Below the pieces are notes generated by a model, which saw only the letters and a program-made list of their open reading frames with translations, had not been told where the DNA came from and made no database searches. Position numbers and translations under genes: made by a program. DNA of 64,000 bases. It comes from Hemicordylus capensis. Its lineage: Eukaryota > Chordata > Lepidosauria > Squamata > Cordylidae. Location of the stretch: positions 142,866,294-142,930,293 of the forward strand of contig NC_069662.1 of NCBI RefSeq assembly GCF_027244095.1. Direction: 5' to 3'. The number at the start of each line of letters is the position of its first letter. The first letter of the stretch is position 1. Below, piece after piece: positions 1-49,200 of this stretch.

Positions 1-2749
1 GAAAAGGCAGCTTCATCATTGAATCAAGAAAAGTGGATTAAAATTTCAGCCATCAATTGTTACTAAAAATAAATGTGCTTAAAACATTGATGTTAAGCTG
101 AATGCAGGAATAATTGTATGCTGCTAATATGAAATGGGAGATCAATGCCAGCCACAGTCCACAAGTCTGCCAGATTAATGTCCTTATCATCATGCTTAAA
201 ATACTGTTATACTTGAAGACCAGCAGGGCAGATTAATAAATCTTAGTGATGAAAGGCAAATCTGTTTTTTGCTATCTCATATGGTTAGCAGCATTAAAAG
301 GCACATATAGCTGCAGCATAGCTATTGCAGAATGAGGCAGGTTTTCCCTTTTCAAAGCTTGTTTCTCAAATGCTTCCAAGGCTGACATCCAAACTAACAA
401 AGCATCAGCTCTATGTGAGAAGAAGCACTAGCGCTGCTGATAGTTTTTTACTAATACAGCACTGAGCACCAGCAAATCAGGCATGAGGGATGAATTTTGA
501 TGACCTTCCCTTCTAGATGTGCTTGTGCTTTGATGGTCTGGATGTCAGCCTTAGAAGTACACTTTGCATGTGATACACGCAGGACATGTGATCTGTACTG
601 AGTTATGACTCCATCCTTCCTATGAGCCAACTTACATGAGCTGCTTCTTTCTGCCATTCGCATTACATTTTGTCTCTGGGAAAGTGACCACCTGAGCATT
701 CCACCAAGGTCTTTGTAAGAATGGGAAGGAACGCCATGACATTTTGAAGATGTATGCCCAGCTAAAATATGAGCAGTCACACTTCACCAATAGGCAACAT
801 GAAAGCAAAATGTGATCTGGCTGAAAACATAATTGGGCCACCACAAGCAAAATGGATTATGTACCTGCCCAGGTGGCCAAGTTTCCAGTGATGCTATAGA
901 AGGCTAAATGGTAGCACTAGACAGAACTTTGGTTTTTAGATCTCTGAGTCCTAGCATCCACTGCAAAAGAGGAAATTGACAGCAGTAGGGTTGTGAAAAC
1001 AGTACCTCTCTCTACTACTACACATACTTATAGACAGCTTTTCAACCAAAGTTTTCAAAGTGGTTTACACAGAAAAACAAAGTTAAGTAAAATGGTATTA
1101 CTTTAAGCAGGTTACAATGAAACTGTCCTCCAGTTCCCAAGCCTGTTCCTCTTTCCGCCACAGAGGAATTTTAAAATCCATGCTTTCCAGCAGGATTAAA
1201 AGGCACATGCTTTCCAGCAGAGCTGGAACTCTGTTCTAAAGCAACATGTGGCTATGTGCCATCACAACAGGTCCCAGACTAAGGTCTACTTCACACTTAA
1301 CATTCTTCTGCCTGGGTGTACAGAAAAAAAGCATACTTTTGCATTTTTGAGATGATAAAAATTCTTGACTTGACTCACTGGTCATTCTTCTGCTTCGTTC
1401 AGAATCTGAATCACCTGGGTTCCTATACAACACACACAAAACAGAATAATGAAGTTCATTTTGTGCCACTTGCTTTCTATGGACATTCCATGTGTCTTTT
1501 TTTAACAAAATGCTCACTGTAAAACATATGAAATAGTTCCCTCATTTAATTAGCATAGCTGCTTGCAATTCAGTTCTGTCCTTAATATTTTTTCCAAAGA
1601 CATCATTCACACTTACATTCAAAGGGACACTAGTTTACAAAATAAGTGTATTTTCCTACCTGTTTAATCTCAAGAGGTACATAGCCACCCAGCTGGGGAA
1701 TAATTTGTGTTTAGCCATGTCCTGCAGAGCCCATAATTCCTACATGAAAAGGATCAATGGAATGCTGTTACTTAAACACAAATTTAAAATACAAAAACCT
1801 TCATGTTATACAGGCAACACAAAGCAGTAGTCTACGCTTCCAGAATATTTTTGACAATGACTGACTGAAGCTTCTAGCACTAGATTAACAAACATCACTC
1901 CCCCTTTCCCCTCCTCACCCTCAGGGCTGTGAGGCAAGCCTGGTGCACCTGGCTCTGCATGAGCTCTTGCTCCCTGCCTCATAAAGCTGCAGAGAACGTG
2001 GACCACTAATATTTAATTTAAAGTGCCATCAAGGGTTGCTTGCAAAAAAACATTTTGCAAGCCACCTACCCCAAATGGGCCCTCTTACTTTCCTGTTGGC
2101 TCTTTGAGAGTCGCAGATTCTCATATAAAACAAAAGCACCCATTTATCAGTAGTGCACAGTACACCAGAGCACTGAAGCACAGATAGGTACAGAAGGTCT
2201 AAATTCAGAGACCAATATATCAGATAATTTTGAATTCAAAGCGTAAGAGGAAATAACGTAGTTCTATAGCTGGCTGAAGAGGAAGTGTTCTTTGTCCCAT
2301 AATGGTGTGAAGGGACAAAGCAAACACATGCCTTAGTTACACAGTCTTAGAACTCCTGGTAATTTCAAAATGTCCAAGATGACTCCAGCAGCATGGCATC
2401 TTGGGGTTCTCAGCCATTACATTTGCCCATTGCACAATATCAGGAAAAAATGGTGGCTGATATTCTTCCCAGTGCTACAGCAACGGAAGTCCTGTAGCAT
2501 TGTACATATGCTTGCAAGTGAATAGTCCTTTAGGAGTGGGGAGAGACCAGTGAAGATTGCCCCGCCCCCACTTTCTGCTGCTGCTGTGCTGCAGAAGGAT
2601 GAAGCACAGCTAGGCTCCAGCCTCCTTGTGACACCGCAGGGCTTCTTCCGTTGCCATAGCACTGTGGAGAATGTCAGTCTGTATCAAAACAATCCCACTT
2701 TCAGAATTAGGAAAACAGTGCTTGGCCATCCCTTGTGATGTGAATCCAT
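1..2749. other. Intronic or downstream sequence of the SelO-like gene, no coding seen
   Basis: I looked on the minus strand for the next SelO exons (the NPRYVLRN-type region) and did not find them, so they probably lie further left. One retroelement tail occurs at about 1020..1090 and a short duplicated tgctttccagcag at about 1180..1220. Confidence 0.5.
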
Positions 2750-2944
2750 GTGAATCCACTAGAAATGACAAAAGGTAGAACTTATGAAAAACCAGTCAGA
2801 GAAGCTCATGCCTCCATTTTCCAAGCTAATGATGTTAGTCCAGAAAGGATAGAATTTCTAATGTTCACTTATCAGAGGAAATGTCAAGAACTCCCTCCAA
2901 AGTATTTACAGGAACTTAAGGATAACAGAGCAAAAGTCAACTAG
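2750..2944 (+). other. Unrecognised open reading frame, 64 codons, possible retrocopy fragment
   Basis: The frame encodes KGRTYEKPVREAHASIFQAN then DVSPERIEFLMFTYQRKCQE, with charged, helix-like composition unusual for random AT-rich sequence. No splice sites or poly-A tail were identified. Not recognised; chance is possible. Confidence 0.25.
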
Positions 2945-3109
2945 GCAGGATGAAGGATTTGGAAGAAAAGAGACAAGCCTTGCTGCCTGGATGACAGGCA
3001 ATGGAATCCACATAATCCTGACTGTTTGATGGTTGCAAAAAGGAACTTTGTCCTTTTAAAAAAGAATAAATTAGTGCCAAACAGGCCACTGTGATTCAGT
3101 TTCATTACA

Positions 3110-3627
3110 TCTATATATATATTTCTCCTGGGTGTGCCCAGGAGAAATGCGTCCCGGCAGCCCAGCTGATTGGCTGGGCTGCGGGGCGCCTGATTGGCTG
3201 GCGCACCCAGGAGAACGGCGGTGGCGGTGGCCATGGCCAGGGAGCCAGGCGGGCCCAGCCGCGGAGGCGAGGCAGCGGGCCTGGTCGGGCCCGGCTGTGG
3301 AGGCGAGGCGGCGGGCCTGGCCGCGCTGCAGGCCAGGCAGCTGCGGCAGGCCAGGCGGCGGCGGGCCCCAGCCCAGCCGCAGATGTGAGGTGGCGGGGGC
3401 GGCCCGGCCTGCCCGACAGCATGGTAGTGGTGGTGCGGCGGGGCGGGGGCGGCCCGACCTGGCCGTGGCGGCGGAACTCGGCACTCGGCCCGGCCGCGGC
3501 ACTCAGCGGTGGGCCCCAGCCCGCCCGACAGCGTGGTAGTGGTGGTGCGGCGGGGTGGGGGGCGGCCCGACCCAGCTGCAGTGGCGGCACTCTGCCTGGC
3601 CGCCGCGGCGGCACTCGGGTCAGCTAG
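3110..3627 (+). mobile_element. Non-autonomous Helitron, 518 bp
   Basis: It starts TCTATATATATA after an A and ends CTAG before a T, the A/T target expected of Helitrons. A 14-bp palindrome (3599..3612) lies 11 bp before the terminal CTAG. The interior is very GC rich, contains no helicase or Rep motif, and has several imperfectly repeated G-rich blocks. Both termini resemble the element at 27785..28778, so the two are one family. It lies downstream of the last SelO-like exon in the window, presumably in an intron. Confidence 0.82.
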
Positions 3628-4100
3628 TATCCTTTTTATTATTTCAAGCATTAAAGAAGGCATAAAATATCAACAAGAAAACAACAGGAAAGCAACATGC
3701 TGAGGAGATTGCATGTCCTTTAGGGCCAAGAACTTTGGCCTGTGTTTGTACGGTGACCTTGGAGATTAGATCCCTAGGCAAAATAACACAAAATAGTTTC
3801 TCAGAACAAGAAACAAAAGGAAACAATTGAAAAACAGGAGGGAATTTGGAAGCTTGCCTGTAAGTGGAAGGAAAGCGTACAAGTATATTGATTTGGGATA
3901 TACAAATGGAAAAAAGCTGGTTTTGGCAGAAGCAAATTTCTAGCATAGAAGAAGATGGGCTTATTTATTATTCTTGCAATATATGTGCTGGATTTGAGCC
4001 ACTAGTTCTCTCTGGAAAGAAGTAAGAATTGCCTGCAAGGGAACATAACTTGCCACTGGCAAATTATTTGCGCACAGAAGGATACTGGCTATATTTATTT

Positions 4101-4107
<7 letters not shown>

Positions 4108-4138
<31 letters not shown>
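4108..4138. repeat. (TA)n microsatellite
   Basis: About 15 TA units in AT-rich intronic sequence. Confidence 0.95.
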
Positions 4139-4141
<3 letters not shown>

Positions 4142-5240
4142 TACTATTTTAAAGGGCCATCTTTTAACAAAGCAGAATATTACATCTGGCATTTCAAGCC
4201 TGTTATCTGGGACTAAGTCCAAGATTATGGTTTTCTACCTTTGAATTAAATGTTCTTCCTTACCTGCCATCAACTACAACAGACTTGTTCAACTAGCACA
4301 TATTTATTGATATGTTTTTATTCAACTTTTAAAAATAGAGCTCTTCACGTGCAAGTAAAATAATGAAAATGAACATGCCAGGTTGTATGTAACAGTGATG
4401 TAAAGCCTGTACATGCCTTACTTCACATAGGCTGCACTGACTTGATTCAAGGTTTATTTGAATCTGCCTACACTGCTGATGTTCAGAAAACTAAAGCCCT
4501 ATTCAGACATTATATTGTACCTGCATTCCAATTTCTGTACATAAATACATGTTTTTGTGCAAATGACTACACACCTGCGTTCATTTTAAAAGTGAATCTG
4601 GGTACAAGTTCTCTAAAATACAGGATACAGAGAGGAAATGTTCTGCTGTACCTGCATTCAGCATAATATGTGAATAACTGCACCTGTGTACACTGAATAC
4701 ACCGATAAATCATCTGAAGCTGTTGGCTGGTCTACTGGATTACAATAGAGTGGAGGGGTCGGAACAGAGTCAGGACTGAGCTATGCTAGGCTCACAGTTT
4801 GTTACTGGAAATAAGTTAGCAGATGATCGGGTCAAGCTGAGTTAATAAAAATAAGGTTTCAGACCCTTAGAAATTGTGTCATTGTAGTGTAATTGCCATC
4901 ATTGCAAATAATGTTATTTCTACTGCTTGGACTCCATCTTGGAAACCTCTCAGATTCCTGAATGCTTTGCTGCCATGGAAACAGAAAATGAAAAAGCCCA
5001 CAATGGAATAGGCAGCTGTTTTACTAAACAAAGCCATCCTCTTCTTCTTCAAAAAAAAATCCCAAAACAAAACACAAAAACCTTAAAATCTACCCTATCC
5101 TGTTTTTAGCAGCTTTCATTTTTAAAATCTGAGTGCCCTACTTACACAATTGAATCTTGCCATTGTGATCTATACCAGTTTAAAGGCCACTGGAACAGAA
5201 ATGGTTACAAGGCCATTCCTAAAATATGATGGATCAGTAC

Positions 5241-40886
<35,646 letters not shown>

Positions 40887-41018
40887 AATGAGTCTTAAGA
40901 GTTGTCAGTGCAGGCACACAGTCTGTAAGGAACAAAAGTAAAAGATACTGACAAAGAGAGTGGGGTTCTAGTTCTGTATCTTTCATCTCAAGAAAAAAAG
41001 CCCTTTCACATCATCTTC

Positions 41019-41412
41019 TACTTGTCAGACATCTACCCTATGTTATCTAAATACTAGTCAAAAGTTGTGTGTCCACCCTGCCCCCTAGTTTTTAGTAGCA
41101 TTCATATTTGGAGATTTATATTTTCTATTGTTGTAACTACATTATTTTAATTTTGTACTAGTGGTGTTTATAGCCACCTAATAGTTGGGGGGTGGGGGAA
41201 GCAACCCTCCTAGAGAGCAGGCTGTTGGTTTGAGTCCCTACTGGTGTATTTCCCAGAATATGGGAAACTCCTATAATGGGCAGCAAGTGCTGAAAGGCAT
41301 AATCTCATATTGTGCAGGAGGAGGCAATGGTAAACCCTTCTTGTATTCTACCAAAGAAAAACCACATGGCTCTGTGGTCGCCAGGAGTTGACACCAACCC
41401 GACAGCACAACT
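41019..41412 (+). repeat. Duplicated block, copy 2: unique-looking flank plus Sauria-type SINE
   Basis: Second copy of the block at 37256..37650, same orientation, 3.76 kb away. This copy lies upstream of the SelO-like start codon, in the interval shared with PDSS1. Confidence 0.85.
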
Positions 41413-41424
41413 TTTATTTTTATT

Positions 41425-41635
41425 TTATGTTTTTACATTTTATATCCCGCTCTACCTCCAAGGAGTCCAGAGCAGTGTACTACATACTTAGGTTTCTCCT
41501 CACAACAACCCTTTGAAGTAGGTTAGGCTGAGAGAGTAGTGACTAGCTCAGAGTCACCCAGCAAGTACCATGGCTGAATGGGGATTGGTCCAGCACTCTA
41601 ACCACTACACTACCCTGGCTCCCTTTCCTAGTGGT
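41425..41635 (-). mobile_element. tRNA-derived SINE (MIR-like), minus strand
   Basis: Read on the minus strand, the 5' part carries gtagtggttagagtgctgga, an A-box-like tRNA segment, and the body passes through ccattcagccatggtacttg. Other copies are at 41875..42030, 43565..43765 and 44690..44935. Confidence 0.75.
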
Positions 41636-41874
41636 GTTTATACTATTACTGTGTAACAAGTGTAACTATTGCTCCACCTCCAGGACCATATGGTCAAAAA
41701 GCAGGATGTGTGTAATCGTTTAATCAAAAAAAAAACAAAAACAAAAAACAACTACCTGGCCAAGAAGGTGGGCATTGCCTGCTTACGATGATGATGAGTC
41801 ACCCCTAAATGGGGTTGCTTTCCTCAACCCTGTCAGAATGTGCATGCCTGTCTGTCTGTGTGTGTGTGTTTATA

Positions 41875-42030
41875 TATAATCCCCATTCAGCCATGAGACT
41901 AGCTGGGTGACTCTAGGCCAGTCACTTCTCTCTCAGCCTAACATACTTCACAGGGCTGTTGTGAGGAGAAACCTAAGTATGTAGTACACTGCTCTGGGCT
42001 CCTTGGAGGAAGAGCGGGATGTAAAATAAT
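41875..42030 (+). mobile_element. tRNA-derived SINE (MIR-like), plus strand
   Basis: It lacks the tRNA-like start but retains the body and an aataataaataat tail. Opposite orientation to the copy 240 bp to its left. Confidence 0.75.
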
Positions 42031-42049
42031 AAATAATATAGATAGATAT

Positions 42050-42245
42050 AGATATACATTTTACCAGGTAGAAACTCAACAGGTGAACTACCCCCAGAGT
42101 GCAGAGAACCCCCTGCAGAAGAGTCTTGTGGAATCTTACAAGACTAAGTAATTTATTGTCGCATACACACTTTTGTGGAGTACTGTCTGTCGTCCACATC
42201 AGAAGCTGACGCTGCAATAAACTAGCCTTTGAAGCAAAAGTCTTG
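42050..42245 (+). repeat. Interspersed repeat, unnamed reptile family
   Basis: The stretch around agagtcttgtggaatcttac and catcagaagctgacgctgca resembles a widespread sauropsid repeat. It lies just upstream of the PDSS1 CpG island. Confidence 0.45.
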
Positions 42246-42309
42246 CGTCTTTGAAGCCTGCACTTCCCAGCACGGAAGGCGTGCAGTGGTGGGGAGAGGG
42301 GAGCGTCCC

Positions 42310-43260
42310 CTGTGGCATTCCCGCCTCGTGCGAGGAGGGTCTTTTCCAAGGACCACCACAACGGAAAACAAAAACACCGGCAAGCTAGCAAAGCCTCCCC
42401 CTACCACACTCTTTCACCTGACACAGCGTGGCGAGGCGGCGGCGGCTGCTGCTCCCTGCTCGGACAAGCAGCCTCGTGGGCGTCATTCCCTCCCTCGCCT
42501 CAGGGGGCGCCTCCTCCAGGGCGGCGGGCACAGCCGCTGCTGCTCTGGCGCGTACCGCGGAACCCCAGGGCCTGGGTTTCCGCGTCCGGGTCGCAGCGGC
42601 TCCTCCAAGAGGTGAGGCTTGGCGCCGGGGCGGGCCCAGCCGAGCGGCGGCAGCAGCAGCGTCTGGCCTGGCACGGAGAAGGAGGAGGACGCCGCGGCCA
42701 CCACCATGGCCTCGTGGCGCTGGCATCGCTGCTGCTGCTCCTGCGCGGCTGCCCGGGCGACGGGGCTGGCTGGCCCTTGGCGGACGCTGAATGGCCGGAG
42801 GCCGCCGGCCCTGGGAGCCGCCGCCGGCGCCGCGCCCCTGCAGGAGGCTGCGGTGAGTGAGGCGGCCCGGGCGGGCGAATGGAGGTCACGCGGCGGCGGC
42901 GGGGATGAATGGGAGTCGCGGCGGCTCGTGCTGGCGGCGCGCCGGGCGCGCCGGGCGGGGGAAGCTGGGGGGGGGAGGCGCTTGGGGTGAAACCGCGAAG
43001 GTAGGCTGGAGAGGCGGAGGTCGAGGTCTGGACTGGAGAGGCAAAATGGGAGGTCCGGGTTGCTGAAGGGGAGGGGAAAGGCGAGAGCCGCGGCGGCGGC
43101 TGTGTGATGTCTAACGGGGCTAGCGGGCACCGCTGGGGAGAGTCCAGGAAAGGGCACCGCGCAGAGCTGCACCTTCCTTGGGGGGAGGAGGAGGAGGAGG
43201 AGGAGAGGGTGCCGCGCTTGGGCTCCTCCAGTTTAGAAGACGGACCACACGACACCGGAC
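42310..43260. promoter_or_regulatory. CpG island over the PDSS1 promoter and first exon
   Basis: A GC-rich, CpG-dense block in otherwise AT-rich sequence surrounds the PDSS1 start codon and the beginning of intron 1. There is no obvious TATA box, as expected for a housekeeping gene. The SelO-like gene begins about 1.8 kb to the left in the opposite direction and its own start region is not CpG rich. Whether the island drives both genes cannot be told from sequence alone. Confidence 0.75.
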
Positions 43261-46200
43261 CTGTCCGGTTTACATAATTGTGCTGCACAACTTGTGTGCA
43301 TGGTGTGGGGAGAGTGAATGAGAAGGAGGAGAAGACTCCTCTTCTCTTCTCCCCATCCCACCCCCCCACCCCCCAAAATATATATGGGGTCAGGGTTACG
43401 GTATTTATTTGATTTGATTCACACTGCAAGCAGAAACACACAACAAATTAAAATCAAAAATTGTGAAATGGGACGGACTGTCCCGAAGCTACCAACCATG
43501 GATTGAAATCGCTTCCTCTTCGCACACGCGGTGTAGTGACTTGTGGGATTTCCTGCCAGAAGATTTATTTATTTAATTTAATTTAATTTTAGCATTTATA
43601 TCCTGCACTTCCTCTAAGGAGGCCAGAGCAGTGTACATGGTTATGTGTATCCTCACAACATCCCTGTGAGCTAGGTTAGGCTGAGAGAGACTGGCCCAGA
43701 GTCACCCAGTGAGTTTCATGGCTGAATGGGAATTTGAACTCAGGTCTCCCTGGTCCTGGTCCAGCTACTGCCTTGGGGGTCTTAGACAGGTTGCTAGGGG
43801 ATAGTGCTAGTGATATCTATATAGAGCCTCCATATGCAGAGGCAGCCCCTCCTCTGCCCAGGAACAAGGCAAGACTGCTGCCTGCTTGGGGGTTTTCTTG
43901 AAGATTATGGCTGATTACTTTATAAATAGCATAGTGGATTAGTTAAGACATTTGGTCTGATCTGTGTTGTTATGTGTTATAGATACGTTAGAAAGGTAGG
44001 AGACAGTAGAGGACGCCTAAATAACGGTTTAGGGAGTTTAGAGGCTGATCCCAGGCAGAAAGGACCCTTGCACTAAACGGTTTAAGAATGGAGCGTGTAT
44101 TGGATTTCCAGGCTTTGTGTATCAGATTTCCACCCCATGTTTGCTGTAAAGGGTGGTTCTGGGGCTGTGACACTTCAGAGAAATGCTTGCAAAACAAGCG
44201 GCCTCATACCCACAGAAACCTATCTCACTCTGTTGCAAGATCAAGTGTCTGTGTATCTCACTTAATCTTAGGATTAAGGATCTTAGCTGGTCAGAGCTGT
44301 GCAAATCCAGAGGGTGGAGCCTAGAGCATTAACACTCTTCCTAACTAGTTTCCATGCAATTTCTTGGTACTACATTGAGCTGCAGGTAAACCTAGGAGTG
44401 CAACTGTTAACTCAAGGGTTAACTGTTAACACAATGCTTGCATGCAGAAAGTGAACATCAATTGCGATACTTCTGTAGCAGCCTCCCAGACTCCCTGCTG
44501 CTCCAGTCCACACATTTCTGGCACCCTGGGGGCCTCTTTTACAGGAATGGGCATCATGTAAGAGAAGGCACACTAGGCCAGCTGGGATCTGTAGTTCTGT
44601 CTTTCCATAGGTTATGGCTGTTCTATCCTAGGCAGGGTGGATTTGATTTAAATAAAATCCATTTAAATCACTAGTCAGTAAGACTATTATTTTTATTATT
44701 ATTATTATTATTATTATAATACATTTATATCCTGCTCTTCCTTCAAGGAGCCCAGAGCAGTGTACTACATACTTGAGTTTCTCTTTCACAACAACCCTGT
44801 GAAGTAGGTTAGGCTGAGAGAGAAGTGACTGGCCCGGAGTCACCCAGCAAGTATCATGGCTGAATGGGGATTTGAACTCGGGTCTCCCCAGTCCTAGTCC
44901 AGCACTCTAACCACTACACCACGCTGGCTCCAGACTAGATTTAAATCATGTTTTTTTACATAAAGACTCATTCTTGCTGGTATAATCTTAATATTTACAA
45001 CCAGATAAAGGTTTCATTTTTTTCTGTAGTTCTTCTGTGTCTTTCCGTAGGTTATGACTGTTCTAGGATAGCGTGGAAAAGGCCTTAGCTTGGCGTTCCC
45101 ATGCTTTACTTCAAAAAGTGAGGAGACTTGAAGTAGGAACTTTGAACTTTGTATAGGTGTTTGCTTTCAGGAAGGGTTCTCTGCAACTAAAGGATTTGTA
45201 TAAGATCTTTCAGGTTTGTCTGGTTTAAAAAAACCACCTTGAATTCTCTCAAGAAGCATAGAATCAGCAGGGTGATGAGTAGGAAATGAATTGCAAAACT
45301 CCTGATTACATCAGTTCTGCATGTAGCTCCTCATTTGTTAGCCACGTACAAACCTGATGAAAGCGGAAGTTTCCCAATTCCTGTTCTTCTGATGCTCTCC
45401 CATTTCTGCACCTCTTGATGTGATACAAATGGTGGGTGGTGTTTGCCAGTTCCGAGAGGAATGCTTTTGTAAATTGGAGTTGTTTCTCCTCTCCCCTTCC
45501 CTCCTGCTGTGTTTTAGGTTGTCAGTATGCCACAGACAGCTAATATAGGTAGGTGTGGGCAGATGAGCTAGTAACTTCTGTAGACTTAATTTTCAAGGCT
45601 GTATTAAATAGTTTGGTAAAACATTTTTTAAAATGAATTCTCACTTCATCCATTTTCTTTTGTTTTTCTATGTGCAGACATCTGATTTTCTAGGCAGAAG
45701 TTCAGCTGTCTCCTTTCAAAAAATACATAGTATATTTTGGCGGTAAGTTGGATCCTATAATTGCACCAAAACAATCAGAGTGAGTTTCTGAGTTCTGCCT
45801 GTTATGGATGCTACCCACACAATGTTGCATAAATTGGCATATTGGAACATATTCATCTTGCCATCAATCTGTGTTCCTCCCCACCCCCCTCTCTCTGAGT
45901 CATATGCTACCTTTAATAGCTAAGCACTTTGTCCCATCTTTTAGATCATCTTGCCCTCATTTCTTTCTTGTTCTTATGTATTTTAAGATCTTTGGGTTGG
46001 ATAGTTACTACAAGAGCTGTGCTTGGGTGGCACTGAATCTGCATAAGCTGTGCAGAGGCAGCTGCTTCAGTGGTGGATTAAGGGAGAGGCAGAGTAGGCA
46101 TTTGCCTACGGTGGCAAAATTTGAGGAGCAACAAATTTTGCCACTCCTCAGATTTTGCCGCCCCTCTCTGTGGGCGGCATCAGCTGCAGCCAGGGTTGGG

Positions 46201-49200
46201 GGGACGAGGAGCAAGTCTCCTCTTTTACCTTTTAAAACCTGTTGCTGTGCAGCGGCTGCGTGGGGTGTGTGTGTGTGTGTGAGGGGAAGGTTCCTCCTTT
46301 TGCCCTCTAAAGAACACCGCTGCTGGCAGCGGGATGGGGCGTGGCTGCAGGGAGGGGGTTGAGGAGGGGAGAGGCCCCCCTTTACCTTTGAAAACGCCAT
46401 TGGATGGGGGGCGGCAAGCTCCGTCCAGCTCCCCTCCTCCCAGGTGGCTGCACGGGCCTCTCTGCTGTGCAGCCTGTTTCTGGCCTTCCTCCACGTGTGG
46501 GCTTTGCAGCAGAGAGGCCCATGCAGTCACTTGCGAGGAGGGGAGCTGGAAGGAGCTTGCCACCCCCCCATCCCACCGTGCAGCGGCATTTTCAAAGGTA
46601 AAAGGGGGGAACTCTCTCTCCTCGCCCCCTTCCCCGCAGCCACACCCCATCCCAACGCCACTAGCAGTGTTTTTTAGAGGGCGAAAGGGGGGACTCTCCT
46701 CTCATCTCCCACTACCGTGCAGCAGTGTTTTGTTTTGTTTTTTAAAGAAAGGTAAAAAAGCAGCAAAAGCCGTTTTGTTTATGGGCTGGGAAAATCTTAA
46801 TCTGCCCCTGAGCTGCTTGCAGTGTGGCCTCTTCTTATTAGCTACTAGTCTGAGGGCTATAGGCCACCTCCAGCCTCAATGGCAAGATGCCTAAAGACCA
46901 ATTGCAGGGGAGTGACAGCAGGAGAGAGGGCATGCCCTCACCTCTTGCCTGTGGGCTCTCCAGAGGCATCTGGTGGGCCACTGTGTGAAACAGGATGCTG
47001 GACTAGATAGGCCTTGGGCCTGATCCAGCAGGGCTGTTCTTATGTTCATGGTATTGCATGCTTTGGGGTGGAATGGGAAGCAAAGACTTCTAGTGCCCTA
47101 GCGATGGCCAGAACCGTGTGTGGGAAGGTGTGCATGGTGAGTGCTGGGAGGAGAAGGAATACCCCTCACGGTGTAACCTCCTGCCGCACCTCATGAGGTG
47201 CAGTACAGGGCTCAGCTTGCCTTAAATGAACCCCTCTTCCCACACTAGAAGCACTCAGAGAGGCTGTACCGTAAGCACTTGCTTCCATGTGGCTTGTATA
47301 CAAAGGTGCAACTTCTTTGGATTTGGTGCTATTGAACTACAGCCCTAATTATTTACATTTAAGGCTGTGTTGGCAAGTTCTTCTGCACAAGCTTCACTCT
47401 AGCTAAATGGATGCATGAGAGTAGTCCCGTATTTAATGTTTGAGTACAATAACCACTGAACTGAGGGCCAAACCAGATGTTTTGGAAGACATGGAGCAGC
47501 ACTGCTTCACATTTCTTTGCCCTTCTCTTTCTTGTAACAGCTGATAGAAACAATTGGATGTGACGTGACATCACTGTGCTTTGCATATCCTTATTCCCAG
47601 AACAGTCCTTTATTACAGTCTCTGACTAGCCAAATATCCTACTCGCACTTCATATGATTGGAGGAGTGGGAAGATGCAAAAATAGATGATGTCATTTCTA
47701 ATCAGCATTACGAGAAAGAGGAATAGGCATGGAACAGCAGCAGCTCTATGTCTCTTATGACGTCTGCTTGGGCACTAGGTGGTTCTTGCACTTGTTGCAG
47801 CCCTGGAAATAAGGAGGAAGCCAGGAACAAAAGACACTTCTGATATGCAGAGACTCATGCCTCCCCTTCCCACTTGCCTTGCTGCGGTGTCATGTAAATA
47901 GTTGCCTTTAAAAAATCCTTCCTTAATCCCAAGCTCGCATCAGCTCCCTTGAACGTTTACCCAAAACAGTGACAGAATGACTTAAGAAGTTATTAATTCA
48001 GCATGAAAGTACATACTGTAATTCCCTTGCATACCTCTCTTCTTTGTTTCTGGTCACTTTTTAGAGTCCAGCTCTGAAAATGTTGGTTACCTTCTTGTTA
48101 ATATCTTATGCTGTTATGCCATATGGATGCTTAGGCCATTTATTCCTAAATATTTACAGGAACCTATGAAATAAATACCTTGTGGTCTAACCAAACTGGG
48201 TCTAGCCTTTGGGTTTCCATCTTGTCCAGAACTGAGAATAGTATCTAATCAGACTTGGCCAAAAATATTAGATGCAAGTTTGAGATATTCAGATGCAACA
48301 AAGTTGCTTCTTTAGGTTTGGCTTTTCTTCTTCTGAATGTGAAGTCCAAGAATGGAAATTGGTTTTTATTGTTGGGGCAGTTCTTTTCTCAGCTTTGAGG
48401 TGACTAGTAAGTTAGATCATCACGGTGAGCTGAAACTGAAGAGGCTCTGACATATTTTCTTTAAAAGTTCAAATATTTAGAAGAGTAACATTAAATAACC
48501 ATTGGGGACAATGAAGTGTCTCAGTATTGTGTTATATAAAAACAGATAGAAAAACAGTATGTAAACTGACTACATTAATTCCAACAATCCTGTTGCCAGG
48601 TTTCATCACTTTTCAGCACAAGCGCACAGCTGTGGTAAAGTGGTTAGTGATGAAAAATATAAGGATCCTTTTAAACTCGGAAGGAAAGACTTGAAACATC
48701 TCTATGAGGATATTAAAAAGGTGAGACACTTTTGTTGAATGTTGTGAGGAGTTCTAATGGATCTCCGCTCCAAAGAGTATCATACTTAGTTGTCCTTCTG
48801 TTTACTGTTTTACTGTATTCTATTTTTTTTTTGTTTATAGGAATTACGGGTATCTACAGCAGAACTTAAGGAAATGTGTGAATATTACTTTGATGGAAAA
48901 GGAAAAGCCTTCCGACCAATGATTGTGGTGCTAATGGCTAGGGCATGCAACTTTCATCATAACAACTCTGGGTAAGTTCCTAATTTTGATTGTTTTTGAA
49001 GTTCTTAAAATCTCAGGTCTTATTTCCTTAGCTGAACAAAAATCCACTTGCTAGCCGTAGTAGCATTGTGCTAGCAGCCAGGCTCAGCTGCTGCTGTGCT
49101 TAACTGTAAACCCTCAAAATTAGGCAGGGTGGCAGTACAGGTGTCCAATTAAACAGCAGTCTGAAGACTTTTGATTAAACGGGACCACCCAGCTGCATAC

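Noticed and set aside
2941-3663. Long overlapping Pro/Ala/Arg-rich open frames on both strands
   Set aside because: They arise from the GC-rich Helitron interior; several frames are open at once and composition is low-complexity.
42312-43441. Several long open frames on both strands around the PDSS1 promoter
   Set aside because: CpG-island sequence keeps frames open by chance. Only the frame starting at 42706 matches a known protein and splices in phase.
46008-46894. Pro/Ser-rich open frames on both strands
   Set aside because: They lie in the foldback element of PDSS1 intron 2 and mirror each other.
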